In this document: positions 8,075 through 17,292 of the stretch, in pieces
Layout: each line of letters begins with the position of its first letter
Position numbering within the stretch: position 1 is the stretch's first letter
Source: Vallitaleaceae bacterium 9-2
GTDB taxonomy: Bacteria > Bacillota > Clostridia > Lachnospirales > Vallitaleaceae
Reading direction: 5' to 3'
NCBI GenBank assembly: GCA_038396585.1
Contig: CP121691.1
Location: 3,720,001 to 3,784,000 of the forward strand
Length of the DNA stretch: 64,000 bases
The notes under the pieces: generated by a model
The model's database searches: none
Told to the model about the DNA's origin: nothing
Seen by the model: only the letters and a program-made list of their open reading frames with translations
Made by a program: the position numbers and the translations under genes

Positions 8075-8892
8075 TCTTTAATTCGTTCCATTTCTTTAAG
8101 TATCTGCATGTCTGGCTCCGTAATCTCAAAATTTAAATCCATATTGTTTTGCATATGCTTTGGATTGGCCGTCTTAGGTAAGGGTAATAAGTCTAATTGA
8201 AGTGTATATTGAATACTTAACTGCGCAACGCTAACCCCATAACGCTTTGCCATTTGAATAATGGCTTCATTCTTCATTAACTCTCCATGCGCTACAGGCG
8301 AATATGCCTCAACCAAAATATCGTGTTGATGGCAAAATTCAATTAATTCAAATGGCGTGTTACTAATATGTGCTAAAATTTGATTCACCATCGGCTTAAT
8401 CCTACAGTGGGCTAATAGACTATTCAAGTCTTCTTGAATAAAGTTTGACACGCCTATAGCTTTAAGCTTTCCGGCTTTATAAGCATCTTCTAAAGCTCTC
8501 CACGCTTCTTGATTCCCTTTAAAATATCGATCGTCACTACCATATTCCACCCATGGCTGCGGACTATGAATAATCATAAGGTCAATATACTCTAGCTCCA
8601 TTTTTTTTAGAGAATCTTCTATCGCTTGGACAGCTTCATCATAAGTTTTAACTTCTGCCGCTAGCTTTGTTGTTACAAAAATTTCTTCTCGCGCTATCTT
8701 GGATTGCTTTATTGCTTGCCCAACACCCTCTTCATTAAGATAGGCTTGTGCTGTATCAATATGTCTATACCCCATAGCGATAGCTTCTTTAACCGCTTGA
8801 ACTACATCTTCATTGGATATCATCCATGTACCTAGTCCAACTTTAGGTATGCTCACACCATTGATTAACGTATATGTTTCATTGACTATCAT
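8029..8892 (-). CDS. Aldo/keto reductase
   Basis: A 287-residue NADPH-dependent reductase of the aldo/keto reductase superfamily (AKR5-like). With the chosen start the catalytic tetrad is D46, Y51, K76 and H109, seen in RHIDTAQAY, TTKL and LMIIHSPQPW. The C-terminal LPLPKTANP segment contacts the nucleotide in this family. The longest frame begins with a GTG seven codons earlier, but AGAGGAG lies 8 bases before the ATG at 8892, so I chose that start. The 3' end overlaps the convergent LysR gene. Likely role: reduction of a small aldehyde or ketone in the cytoplasm; substrate unknown. Confidence 0.9.
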   Translation of the reverse strand: MIVNETYTLINGVSIPKVGLGTWMISNEDVVQAVKEAIAMGYRHIDTAQAYLNEEGVGQAIKQSKIAREEIFVTTKLAAEVKTYDEAVQAIEDSLKKMELEYIDLMIIHSPQPWVEYGSDDRYFKGNQEAWRALEDAYKAGKLKAIGVSNFIQEDLNSLLAHCRIKPMVNQILAHISNTPFELIEFCHQHDILVEAYSPVAHGELMKNEAIIQMAKRYGVSVAQLSIQYTLQLDLLPLPKTANPKHMQNNMDLNFEITEPDMQILKEMERIKDYGSASVMPVFGGKL

Positions 8893-9043
8893 AACATCGA
8901 CTCCTCTATACACTACTTAAATACAATACTTGATTTCATTACCTTATTATCATATCCTTCCCTCTTTTATATATCAAATACCTATCTTACATAGTTTCCC
9001 ATGCTTTTTATCTATAGAACAACTCCTGTATTTTTAAGATAAA

Positions 9044-9086
9044 ATAAAAAAGAACCTTTACAATTTTTTAATTGCTCCAGTTCTTT
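9044..9086 (-). terminator. Probable terminator of the UPF0158-ParA-ParB cassette
   Basis: On the minus strand AAAGAAC pairs with GTTCTTT and, inside that, CAATT pairs with AATTG, followed by a T run. It lies about 40 bases after the ParB-like stop codon. The internal loops make it a moderately strong call. Confidence 0.55.
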
Positions 9087-9127
9087 ATCCTCGACAAATG
9101 TCGCACAATAACTATATACTTTTTTGA

Positions 9128-9583
9128 TTAAAGCAAATAGCTTGGCAAGCTCGATTGAATGGATGATACCATCTTGAACTTCTCCTCATGAATCGAGGTA
9201 GCTTGCAGATCGCTTTGTTCCAGTTTGCTTTGTTCCAGCTCTTCTCCCAATTCATACACCTGCTCTAGAGATAGCCCTTGAATCACTTGGCAAAAAACGG
9301 TATCCATCTTTAGATCTTTTGCCACTGCCAGACGCTTAGCGCCGGAGATGACCACTAATTCCTGAGACTTATCCACATAAACAATGATGGGAACCAACAT
9401 TGTCCACTTTTCAATGGACTTTTTCAAGGTTTTGTCCACTTCTACTTCTTGCGTTACCTGTAACTGGTCTATTGGAACTTGCTGAAGGCTTACCTGTATC
9501 CCCGAACTTTTCTTAATATCTCCAGGAAGCCGTGCCGCTCCACCATCATTCACCCGCTTTAAACTTCCCTTACTTATGGACAT
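9128..9583 (-). CDS. Short ParB-like nuclease/CTPase-domain protein
   Basis: A 151-residue protein with a ParB N-terminal-like fold at about residues 30-95 (VSLQQVPIDQLQ, SIEKWTMLVPIIVYV, ELVVISGAKRLAVAKDL). The usual GERRxRA box of ParB is weak here (SGAKRLAVA), and both the DNA-binding helix-turn-helix and the C-terminal dimer domain of full ParB (about 280 residues) are absent. The longest frame starts 22 codons earlier inside parA, but AAGGAGG lies 9 bases before ATG 9583. It overlaps the ParA gene by 14 bases. It probably partners that ParA; whether it binds DNA is unclear. Confidence 0.8.
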   Translation of the reverse strand: MSISKGSLKRVNDGGAARLPGDIKKSSGIQVSLQQVPIDQLQVTQEVEVDKTLKKSIEKWTMLVPIIVYVDKSQELVVISGAKRLAVAKDLKMDTVFCQVIQGLSLEQVYELGEELEQSKLEQSDLQATSIHEEKFKMVSSIQSSLPSYLL

Positions 9584-10361
9584 GCTTAACAACCTCCTTT
9601 GCCAGTGCATTATATTCATGCGCTGAACGCGCACTTTTCTTGTAGGCACCTACAGGCTTTGAATTTTCCTGTGCCCACTCAATCATACTATCCACACGGA
9701 TATATGTATCAAAAACATGTGTATCATTCAACTCACGGAGACTTTCAAGGGTTTGTTTAAAGTACTTTTTGTTGGTATTGACTTTGGTCATCGCAATTCC
9801 TAATAAGCCAAGGTCCGGATTCATCTGACGAATCGCCTGTAAAAATTCAAACATATTGGCTAGACCAAACAAGCCCCAAGGACTGGCCTCAACAGGAATA
9901 ACCACCTCATCTGAGGCGCACAACAAGTTAATGACCCATGTACCTAAGGTCGGCGGTGCGTCAATCAATATGTAATCGTAGTCCCCACTGGTTTGAAGTG
10001 ACTGGAGGCACTTTTTAACAATAAATTCTCTCTGCCACTTGGTAAAAAGTTCATATTCAATACCACTGATAAGGGTCGAAGAAGGGATGATATCCAGATT
10101 CTCATAGTCTGATGGATAGACATACTCCGTCAAATCTTCTTGCTTACTAATGGCAACATAGAGGTTTTTTTCGCTCTTAGCAATGTCTAAAACCCTCTCT
10201 TCTGATAAAAAAGACAGGGATAAATTCAACTGCATATCTCCATCCACCATAAGCACGCGTTTGCCCTGTTGCGCCAGAGCATATCCAATATTTGAGCATG
10301 TTGTGGACTTTCCGCTGCCGCCTTTGTTGTTTGCAAAACAAATCGTTTTTGTTGTTTTCAT
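9570..10361 (-). CDS. ParA-family ATPase
   Basis: A 263-residue ParA/Soj-type ATPase with the deviant Walker A KGGSGKST (K13 and K18), switch I VDGDMQLNLS and Walker B DYILIDAPPTLG. Such ATPases position DNA or protein cargo on the nucleoid. The long open frame extends 85 codons upstream through the UPF0158 gene in another frame. AAAGGAGA lies 11 bases before ATG 10361, and homology begins there, so the shorter start is chosen. It is the middle gene of a three-gene unit. No replication initiator gene is nearby, so this is not a recognisable plasmid backbone. Confidence 0.92.
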   Translation of the reverse strand: MKTTKTICFANNKGGSGKSTTCSNIGYALAQQGKRVLMVDGDMQLNLSLSFLSEERVLDIAKSEKNLYVAISKQEDLTEYVYPSDYENLDIIPSSTLISGIEYELFTKWQREFIVKKCLQSLQTSGDYDYILIDAPPTLGTWVINLLCASDEVVIPVEASPWGLFGLANMFEFLQAIRQMNPDLGLLGIAMTKVNTNKKYFKQTLESLRELNDTHVFDTYIRVDSMIEWAQENSKPVGAYKKSARSAHEYNALAKEVVKHVHK

Positions 10362-10365
10362 GTCC

Positions 10366-10848
10366 TTAAGCGTCTCCTTTTTTGTCCGTTTTCGTATATT
10401 CAATATGATGGGTTTTACACCACCCTCGTGCAAGTTCTTCGTAGCGCGTTTTTTTATAGGTCTTCCATTTTTGTTCAATACCATATTCTTTGATTTTGTC
10501 GGTAAAACCTGTAAGGGCTCCATGGGTTTCAAGGATTTCCCATAAGGCGTGACTAATATCTTCTTGTTGGAGGGACATGGCAAATCGTTCCATAAACCGA
10601 TACCCATTGATATCACTTTTTAGGGGAAGCTCTATAAACGCGCCAACCGGATTTTTGATTAACTCCCGAGCAAACAAAACCCCTTCTTGATATGCCTTTG
10701 GAATATGCGTAAGATCTTTGCCGCTTTTGGCATAGTGAACTTCTGTTTCGGTTATTTGAACGACAGATTTACTTCTAACATGATAGTAGTAATGACAATG
10801 CTCATCTTGATTTTCAATGCCTTCAACAACATCTTCTAAAGTAATCAT
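10366..10848 (-). CDS. UPF0158 family protein
   Basis: A 160-residue protein matching the UPF0158 family by its layout: an N-terminal segment with YYYHVRSKSVVQITETEV, a central GYRFMERFAMSLQQEDISHAL, and the C-terminal YEELARGWCKTHHIEY. The biochemical function is unknown. Its stop is four bases before the ParA ATG, and the ParA ribosome site lies inside its end, so the two are translationally linked. GGTGAG precedes the ATG. The association with a ParA and a short ParB is the main clue to its role. Confidence 0.75.
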   Translation of the reverse strand: MITLEDVVEGIENQDEHCHYYYHVRSKSVVQITETEVHYAKSGKDLTHIPKAYQEGVLFARELIKNPVGAFIELPLKSDINGYRFMERFAMSLQQEDISHALWEILETHGALTGFTDKIKEYGIEQKWKTYKKTRYEELARGWCKTHHIEYTKTDKKGDA

Positions 10849-10961
10849 GCGCTCACCGCTTTCATATGTGATGGTATGTACTTGTTCTTGTCAAATATAT
10901 CTTATCTATATTCTAATCTCATCTATAGATGATTACAATAGGTAATATGGGGTTTTTCGCT

Positions 10962-12080
10962 TTAACACCTATGAATCTTTTTTCCTTGAAACTGCTCAAT
11001 ACGCTTCAAAAATACTTGTTCATCCTTACTGCACAAAGAAATTGCTCGCCCTTTTTCTCCTGCCCGTCCCGTTCGACCAATCCTATGAATATAGGTCTGT
11101 GGTACATTAGGAATATTAAAATTAATAACCATGTCTAATCCATCGATATCAATGCCTCGCGCCGCCACATCCGTAGCAACGAGCACTTGAATCTCCTTGT
11201 TCTTAAACATTTCAAGAGTTTTGATGCGCTGAGATTGATTGATATCCCCATGGAATGCACGTGTGCGAATGTTGTTTATATTAATACTTTTGGCTAATTT
11301 ATCTGCTTTTTTCTTTGTTCTTACAAAAATTAATACGGATGTGTTCTTTTTTTCTTTTAAAATATCAATGAGTTTTTCAGCTTTATGTGTTTCTTCCAGA
11401 TAATATACTTCTTGAATGATTTTAGGCTGATTCTTTTTCTCAGGCTTAACTTCGATATGTACCGGATTGTTGAGAAAAGACGCGGCCAGTGTCCTTATTT
11501 CTTTTGGCATTGTCGCTGAGAACATTAAGTTCTGACGACTTTTTGGTAACATGGCTATGATCGATTTGACATCTTCGACCATGCCCAGCTCAAGCATACG
11601 GTCTGCTTCATCAAGTACAAAAACCTCAATCGCTGATAAGTCTATGCTTCCTTCTTCAATCAGTTGTCGTAACCGCCCTGGCGTTGCCACAAGGATACTC
11701 GGCTCTTTTTTGAGAACTTTCATATGTCGCTTCGGTGTCACCCCTCCAAAAATAACCCCGGTTCTAATTTCTGTCCATTGACCGTATATTCGAAAACTCT
11801 CTCCGATTTGAATGGCTAGTTCACGTGTAGGAGCAAGCACGAGCGCTTTAATCCGATTGAAAGCATGTGGATCTGTTGTCACTTTAACGTATCGATTGAG
11901 AATTGGCAACGCAAAAGCCGCTGTCTTTCCGGTTCCGGTCTGGGCACAACCAATTAAATCCTGCCCCTCTAAAATAATTGGTATCGCTTTTGTTTGAATC
12001 GATGTAGGGGTTTTGTATGCCTGACTTTTTATCGCTTCAACTAATTTTTCATCTAAATTAAATGTGTTAAATAATGTCAT
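10962..12080 (-). CDS. DEAD-box RNA helicase (RhlE-like)
   Basis: A 372-residue helicase core with all main motifs: Q motif (PTSIQTKAIP), AQTGTGKT, PTRELA, TPGR, DEAD, SAT, a conserved RGID and HRIGRTGR. It unwinds structured RNA during ribosome assembly, decay or cold adaptation. The protein ends soon after motif VI with a short basic tail and lacks the long C-terminal extension of many relatives. The open frame starts with a GTG eight codons earlier; AAAGGAAAAAGAAG before ATG 12080 supports the later start. The gene stands alone, and I saw no terminator downstream. Confidence 0.93.
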   Translation of the reverse strand: MTLFNTFNLDEKLVEAIKSQAYKTPTSIQTKAIPIILEGQDLIGCAQTGTGKTAAFALPILNRYVKVTTDPHAFNRIKALVLAPTRELAIQIGESFRIYGQWTEIRTGVIFGGVTPKRHMKVLKKEPSILVATPGRLRQLIEEGSIDLSAIEVFVLDEADRMLELGMVEDVKSIIAMLPKSRQNLMFSATMPKEIRTLAASFLNNPVHIEVKPEKKNQPKIIQEVYYLEETHKAEKLIDILKEKKNTSVLIFVRTKKKADKLAKSININNIRTRAFHGDINQSQRIKTLEMFKNKEIQVLVATDVAARGIDIDGLDMVINFNIPNVPQTYIHRIGRTGRAGEKGRAISLCSKDEQVFLKRIEQFQGKKIHRC

Positions 12081-12211
12081 CTTCTTTTTCCTTTTCTTAT
12101 TCACTGGTTTATGCCGCCTAAAAAATCATGGAAGTAATCGCAAAAATATACTATAATGACTATAGTATAACCTATAAACTTTCACATCACAAAATAGTTT
12201 AGGGGATTTTT

Positions 12212-14470
12212 ATGAAACAAAAAAAATTGTTAATTCTTATAAGTATATCACTTTGGTCAATAATTTTCTTGGTTGGCTTATTACAGCTACCCCTACAAGA
12301 AAAACTCGCAACAAATACTCTAGGTCTCTCGCTTTATGATGATATACTTGTGACCAAAAATAATACCATAAGCCCAGAAGATTTTATTTTTGCTTTATCT
12401 AAAAAAAACGTTCCTTTGGAGCTTTATAAAGACACGAACTATGCCGCTACATTATCTAACGATACTTATTGGTTCCTATTATCCGGCGACAAGTTTACAG
12501 ACTTCATTCACTCTCCTGAGCACGCCTTGTCCCTTGTTCAAATTGCAAAACCTCAGCTTGACCATCTATCGGTCTATCTGTTAGACGATTCATATCAAGT
12601 ACTTGACACTTTTTCTATGGGAAGAAAATTTTCTTACTATTCCCGACCTCTAAATCATCGCGACTACATTGTGCCTATTGATAACGCCTCAAAAGTAGAC
12701 AGTGTTTTATTCCAGGTGAAAACCGATAGCTATCTACAATTTCCTGTCACATTATGGCATGAACAAGATTGGCTCAACTTTTTGCACCTTGACTTATTGG
12801 GTCATGGTCTTTTTTATGGTGGACTACTGGTCATGTTTATTTATAATTTAATTCTTGGCATCTCCCTCAAGGATAAAACTAATACTTACTTTTCTCTGTT
12901 TGTTTTTTCTTTTATCCTCATGCAGGCAACATGGGATGGTTTTTCCTTTCAGTATTTATGGCCAAACAACGGCTTATGGGATTTAATGGCCAATCCACTA
13001 AGTATTCACTTTGCCAGTCTCTCCTTCGTCTTATTTTCAGCCCATTTACTAACAACCAAAAAAACACCCCATTCCTTAATCTATTATAGTATTATATGTA
13101 CGCATGTTCTTGGGATGTTATTGACCTTTTTATTCTCTAGTCATGTCAGCGTATATATCGCTATGTTTAATGCTTCGCTCACTCTTTTTTTCTCCTTTTA
13201 CCTATTGTACAAAAAAGGATTGCGTCACCGTACAGAAATTCTTTATCTTATGGCATGGCAGTTTTTTTTAGGTGCTAACCTGCTAAATATATTGTCCGGC
13301 GTCAAGCTTCTTCCCTATACCATTATCACCGCCACGGCTCCAAAGTTTGCCATTATCGGATTAGTCGCCTTATTTAGTCTCGCATTGTCGGAAAAATTCA
13401 ATACCATAAAGTATTTAAACGGTGTTGAAACCGAAAAGCGCAAACTCCTTAAAACACTCAATCACATGCACAAAAAAATTTCTTCTACACAAAATCTTCA
13501 CACAATTTTTAGCCATCTTCTAAATGAATTTGGCAGCATGACAAAATTTGAAGACGGTTTAATTGTTTTAATTGATCAAGACATGCTTACGTGTGATATC
13601 TACAGCAAAGATACACAAACAACGGATATGATTGAGCTCTCACCTACACAGCTAGATCAGCTTAATACTCTGATTCACGCAAAGCATATCAGCAATCTGA
13701 CCAAAGACGTCTACTCTTCTTCCAATGCCTACGAAGATATTATCGATATATTTTTGACCTCCAACACCAACCAAGTCAATAGTGTGTATCTTATTCCACT
13801 CATTAATCTTGGAACGCCCATTGGTTTTGTTCTTCTAAAATCAAAGGTCTATCGCCATCTTGATGCAATAACCAAAGAGACCATTAATAGTTTCGCCTCA
13901 CAAATTGCAATTACTCTAAACAATACCCGCTTATTTAATAAGGTCACCTATCAGGCACATTATGATGACCTAACTGGTGCATATAATCGGCGGTACTTTC
14001 TCGAATTAGCCCAAAAAATAATAACAGAAATACCTTCCAACGAACATATCTCTGTTATTATGATTGACATTGACGATTTTAAACATGTCAATGACACTTA
14101 TGGTCACATTGTCGGTGATAGTATTTTACAAGCTTCAGTTAAGCGAATCACTTCACTTCTTGATTCTTCAAGCGTCTTAGGTCGTTATGGTGGCGAAGAG
14201 TTTATTATCTTGCATCACGCACACGATGCAAAAGCGATTCACCCGTTGACCCAAAAATTACTAACCCAATTTTCCAATGAGCCATTTATCGTTCCAAGCA
14301 ATCAAAAAAATCTCAAACTGCAGATTACTATTAGTATTGGGGTTGCTACTTCAAGGCATTTTCACTCCATTCATGAACTGACAGACAAAGCGGATGCCTT
14401 ACTCTATCAAGCAAAAGCGAATGGTAAAAACACCATTTGCTATTCAACCCGGGATTCCTTAGCCAAATAG
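12212..14470 (+). CDS. Membrane diguanylate cyclase: 7TMR-DISM extracellular domain, 7TM, GAF, GGDEF
   Basis: A 752-residue sensor. An N-terminal membrane segment is followed by an extracellular beta-rich domain to about residue 185 (7TMR-DISM type). Seven hydrophobic segments occupy roughly residues 190-390. A GAF-like domain lies at about 415-570, and a GGDEF domain covers the rest with DDLTGAYNRRYF and an intact active site RYGGEEF. The position of the usual inhibitory RxxD site reads DSSS, so product inhibition may be absent. It should make cyclic di-GMP in response to an external ligand, often a carbohydrate in this class. AGGGGATTTTT precedes the ATG. It converges on the cardiolipin synthase gene with a 5-base gap. 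Confidence 0.9.
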   Translation: MKQKKLLILISISLWSIIFLVGLLQLPLQEKLATNTLGLSLYDDILVTKNNTISPEDFIFALSKKNVPLELYKDTNYAATLSNDTYWFLLSGDKFTDFIHSPEHALSLVQIAKPQLDHLSVYLLDDSYQVLDTFSMGRKFSYYSRPLNHRDYIVPIDNASKVDSVLFQVKTDSYLQFPVTLWHEQDWLNFLHLDLLGHGLFYGGLLVMFIYNLILGISLKDKTNTYFSLFVFSFILMQATWDGFSFQYLWPNNGLWDLMANPLSIHFASLSFVLFSAHLLTTKKTPHSLIYYSIICTHVLGMLLTFLFSSHVSVYIAMFNASLTLFFSFYLLYKKGLRHRTEILYLMAWQFFLGANLLNILSGVKLLPYTIITATAPKFAIIGLVALFSLALSEKFNTIKYLNGVETEKRKLLKTLNHMHKKISSTQNLHTIFSHLLNEFGSMTKFEDGLIVLIDQDMLTCDIYSKDTQTTDMIELSPTQLDQLNTLIHAKHISNLTKDVYSSSNAYEDIIDIFLTSNTNQVNSVYLIPLINLGTPIGFVLLKSKVYRHLDAITKETINSFASQIAITLNNTRLFNKVTYQAHYDDLTGAYNRRYFLELAQKIITEIPSNEHISVIMIDIDDFKHVNDTYGHIVGDSILQASVKRITSLLDSSSVLGRYGGEEFIILHHAHDAKAIHPLTQKLLTQFSNEPFIVPSNQKNLKLQITISIGVATSRHFHSIHELTDKADALLYQAKANGKNTICYSTRDSLAK

Positions 14471-14475
14471 CGTTA

Positions 14476-16074
14476 TCACATAAGCGGTGCAAACAGCTTT
14501 AATATGCGCCCTGTTGCTTTCATAAAAATATTGTACTCTTTAATATCGGTTAATGTAACGCATTGGGAGCGCTGCATCGTGTCGATAAAGTCTTTTTCAA
14601 CCTCTGCAATACTTGTTGTCTCTTCCATATATAGTGCGCACTCAAAGTGATGATATAAGCTACGATAATCCAAATTAATCGTTCCGACTACACTTCGAAC
14701 ATCATCACTAACAAAGACTTTTGCATGTATGAAGCCGGGAGTGTACTCATAAATCTGCACCCCTGATTTTATGAGTTCTGCATAATAACTTCTGGATTGT
14801 GCAAAAACCATTTTTTTATCTGGAATATGTGGTAAGATTATTTTTACATCAACACCCCTTTTTGCCGCAAACTTTAACGCAGATAGCATCTCTCCATCAA
14901 GAATAAGATAAGGGGTCATAATATGAACATAATCCTTTGCTCGATTAATAATATCCATATAGATCATCTCACCTACCTTATCACTATCTAGCGGCGAGTC
15001 GCCAAATGGAAGAACATATCCTTCGTTAACCGTATCTAACGGTTTTGCCCTGTATTTATCCTGCATATAGTGTCTTTGCCCTTCATTCACATTCCACATC
15101 TGCAAAAACATCATTGTAAAGCTATTAACCGCTTCACCTTGAACCATAATAGCGGTATCTTTCCAATGTCCATAGACTTCTTTTTTATTAATATATTCAT
15201 CCGCCAAGTTAATACCGCCTGTAAATGCCACGTTGCCATCTACCACTAATATTTTTCTGTGATCTCTATAATTATAATGGGTTGATAGAAAAGGTCGAAT
15301 CGGGGCAAACATTTTACAAGCGATACCTAATGCTTGTATTTTTTTAGGATAATTATGGGGTAATAATGCAAACTCACAGGTTCCGTCATACATCAAACGA
15401 ACCTCAACACCTTGCTTGGCCTTATCTGCCAATATTTTTAAAATTCTTCCCCACATATATCCTTCATCAATAATAAAGTACTCCATAAAAATATACTTCT
15501 CAGCTTTTTCCAACTGACTAAGCATGGCTTCAAAAGCCTCTTCTCCTATAGGAAAGTACTGTGTATGAGCCCCTTCATAGATTGGATAGCCACCTGCACT
15601 CTCGGTATATGTACTCAGGTTGTACAGGCTTTTATTGGTTTTTTTTAAGTTGTTCTTCACATTTTTTTGTGCCACCAACTGTGACTGTGATTCTTTGATA
15701 ATCGTCTTTAAGCGCTTCTTAAGTGCTCGATGTCCTACATCCTTTTGAATGATAATATATAAGACGCCTCCAAAACCCGGAAGTAGTGTAATTGTAGCAA
15801 TCCATGCCAACATAACATTCGTTCCGTGATCTGAATTCATAACATAGATGACCATCGACAGTGTAAACACCAATAAGGTTCCTACCATAAATGGAATCAC
15901 ACTTTCTAAAAACATAAAAATATTCACCAGCAAAACAATTTGCGCTAACAAGATAGCTATGACAATGCCTGTGCGTCCAAAGAGCATACGTAAAACACCA
16001 CGCTTGCCCTTCTCCAAAAGAAGAATCTCACTAATCTTTGAATCGCCCTTGTGTTTTGATGTTGTTTTTTCCAT
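14476..16074 (-). CDS. cls: Cardiolipin synthase (phospholipase D family)
   Basis: A 532-residue membrane enzyme that joins phosphatidylglycerol molecules into cardiolipin. Two or three hydrophobic segments lie within residues 30-110, followed by two HKD catalytic motifs: YRDHRKILVVDGNVAFTGG and GFIHAKVFVSDDVRSVVGT. Length and layout fit bacterial Cls. GAGGATTAAG precedes the ATG and overlaps the end of a 55-codon membrane-protein gene 4 bases upstream, so the two form one operon. Confidence 0.93.
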   Translation of the reverse strand: MEKTTSKHKGDSKISEILLLEKGKRGVLRMLFGRTGIVIAILLAQIVLLVNIFMFLESVIPFMVGTLLVFTLSMVIYVMNSDHGTNVMLAWIATITLLPGFGGVLYIIIQKDVGHRALKKRLKTIIKESQSQLVAQKNVKNNLKKTNKSLYNLSTYTESAGGYPIYEGAHTQYFPIGEEAFEAMLSQLEKAEKYIFMEYFIIDEGYMWGRILKILADKAKQGVEVRLMYDGTCEFALLPHNYPKKIQALGIACKMFAPIRPFLSTHYNYRDHRKILVVDGNVAFTGGINLADEYINKKEVYGHWKDTAIMVQGEAVNSFTMMFLQMWNVNEGQRHYMQDKYRAKPLDTVNEGYVLPFGDSPLDSDKVGEMIYMDIINRAKDYVHIMTPYLILDGEMLSALKFAAKRGVDVKIILPHIPDKKMVFAQSRSYYAELIKSGVQIYEYTPGFIHAKVFVSDDVRSVVGTINLDYRSLYHHFECALYMEETTSIAEVEKDFIDTMQRSQCVTLTDIKEYNIFMKATGRILKLFAPLM

Positions 16075-16078
16075 ATAC

Positions 16079-16246
16079 TTAATCCTCTTTGTTTTTACTA
16101 ATATATAGGTTAAATGCCTCTGTTCCTTTTTTCAGAAAGTTAATTGCTAAAACCATCACATAAACACTTAATCCGACAACGCCTAAAATAATAACGAAGT
16201 ATATAATAAAAAAAATTGCACTTCCTATTCCAAATACATTACTCAT
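16079..16246 (-). CDS. Small single-span membrane protein (55 aa) upstream of cls
   Basis: A 55-codon frame from ATG 16246 to TAA 16079, preceded by a very good AAGGAGGAG site 6 bases before the ATG. It encodes a short N-terminus (MSNVFGIGSA), one hydrophobic stretch of about 30 residues (FFIIYFVIILGVVGLSVYVM and on), and a charged end (YISKNKED). The stop lies 4 bases before cls, and the cls ribosome site overlaps its last codons. I do not recognise a family. The tight coupling suggests a partner or regulator of the cardiolipin synthase; this is inference. Confidence 0.75.
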   Translation of the reverse strand: MSNVFGIGSAIFFIIYFVIILGVVGLSVYVMVLAINFLKKGTEAFNLYISKNKED

Positions 16247-16361
16247 GTTTGCTCCTCCTTCATATGAACTGTTTTTTATATTTTATCCTTTAACACGAAA
16301 AAAAGCAAGAAACGTCATCCGCCTTGCCTTTTTTCGTTGATCTTATATGGACACTTCCTTG

Positions 16362-17291
16362 CTATTTAAAATAATAATCGTTGACAATGATGGACTCAAT
16401 AATTTCTTTTGGAATAACAAATTCAACAACGCCCATATATCCAGGAGCAGCTTCATACTTGTCAAATGAGATGACAAGTTGATGGTCTTGATTAATGTAA
16501 AATGTCTGATCCGGTTTTATCTTTTCAAATTGTGCGAACTCATCATCCCCTACCCAATATATAAGACTATCATCTTGTTCCATCTGTTGCTTCATATCTT
16601 TGATGATATAGTCACTAATGATGTCTACATAGGTTTCATCTTTAAATAGTCCCGGCAAAGTAAGAATATAATCATTAACCTTATCCACCGTATCATACTG
16701 CATCGTTGTCGAGGATGAGCCGACTGTATTAACATAATATCTTGAGATAACTAAAAGCTTTTCATCATCAACGACAACTTCATATCCACTATCAATGCCC
16801 ATGTGTCCGCCGCCATTTTCTTCCAAAACCTTCATATCTTCCACAAACGTCTCATACAGGGCTTTACTCTCCTCCTGATATTTTTCATTGAGGTATGTAA
16901 GCGTTTCGCTAGTTTGGTCTTCTCCCTCTATGCGTATTACTTCATCTGAATCGGTGTTATTGGCTTGATCCGCTTCCACATTTTCTACAATCTGCGGAAC
17001 ATCAATCTGTGCATGATAACCGTCTTCTTCAATCTGATAGCTCTCTACAGTAATAACATCAACAATAAGCCCTATAAAAGGAAGTTCACTCATTTTTTGC
17101 GCAAGAACGGTGTTTGTATTTAAAGTAATAATACATGCCACACCTAATGCAGCTACCACACCAAGGCGCTTGTAACTTCGAAATAGCCGTTCTCTATTGG
17201 CTTGTTTTATTGCTTGCTTCACTTTAAAATCTAATTCTTTGGGTATCTCAACACCCTCATATTTTTTGCGTTCATTATCCATCCAGCTCAT
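16362..17291 (-). CDS. RsiV-like anti-sigma factor with DUF3298 domain
   Basis: A 309-residue membrane protein. A cytoplasmic N-terminal segment of about 40 residues (MSWMDNERKKYEGVEIPKEL) would bind the sigma factor. One membrane span (LGVVAALGVACIITL) follows, then an extracellular region whose second half resembles the DUF3298 domain that senses lysozyme in Bacillus RsiV. The open frame starts 6 codons earlier, but AAGGAG lies 7 bases before ATG 17291 and within the end of the sigma gene. The two genes are adjacent and overlap in their signals. Lysozyme sensing is inferred from the family. Confidence 0.85.
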   Translation of the reverse strand: MSWMDNERKKYEGVEIPKELDFKVKQAIKQANRERLFRSYKRLGVVAALGVACIITLNTNTVLAQKMSELPFIGLIVDVITVESYQIEEDGYHAQIDVPQIVENVEADQANNTDSDEVIRIEGEDQTSETLTYLNEKYQEESKALYETFVEDMKVLEENGGGHMGIDSGYEVVVDDEKLLVISRYYVNTVGSSSTTMQYDTVDKVNDYILTLPGLFKDETYVDIISDYIIKDMKQQMEQDDSLIYWVGDDEFAQFEKIKPDQTFYINQDHQLVISFDKYEAAPGYMGVVEFVIPKEIIESIIVNDYYFK

Positions 17292-17292
17292 T

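Noticed and set aside
10362-10616. N-terminal extension of the ParA frame by 85 codons
   Set aside because: It reads the UPF0158 gene in another frame; ParA homology and a ribosome site start at ATG 10361.
9128-10848. Plasmid or conjugative-element origin
   Set aside because: ParA/ParB-like genes are present, but no replication initiator, relaxase, integrase or attachment repeats were seen around them.
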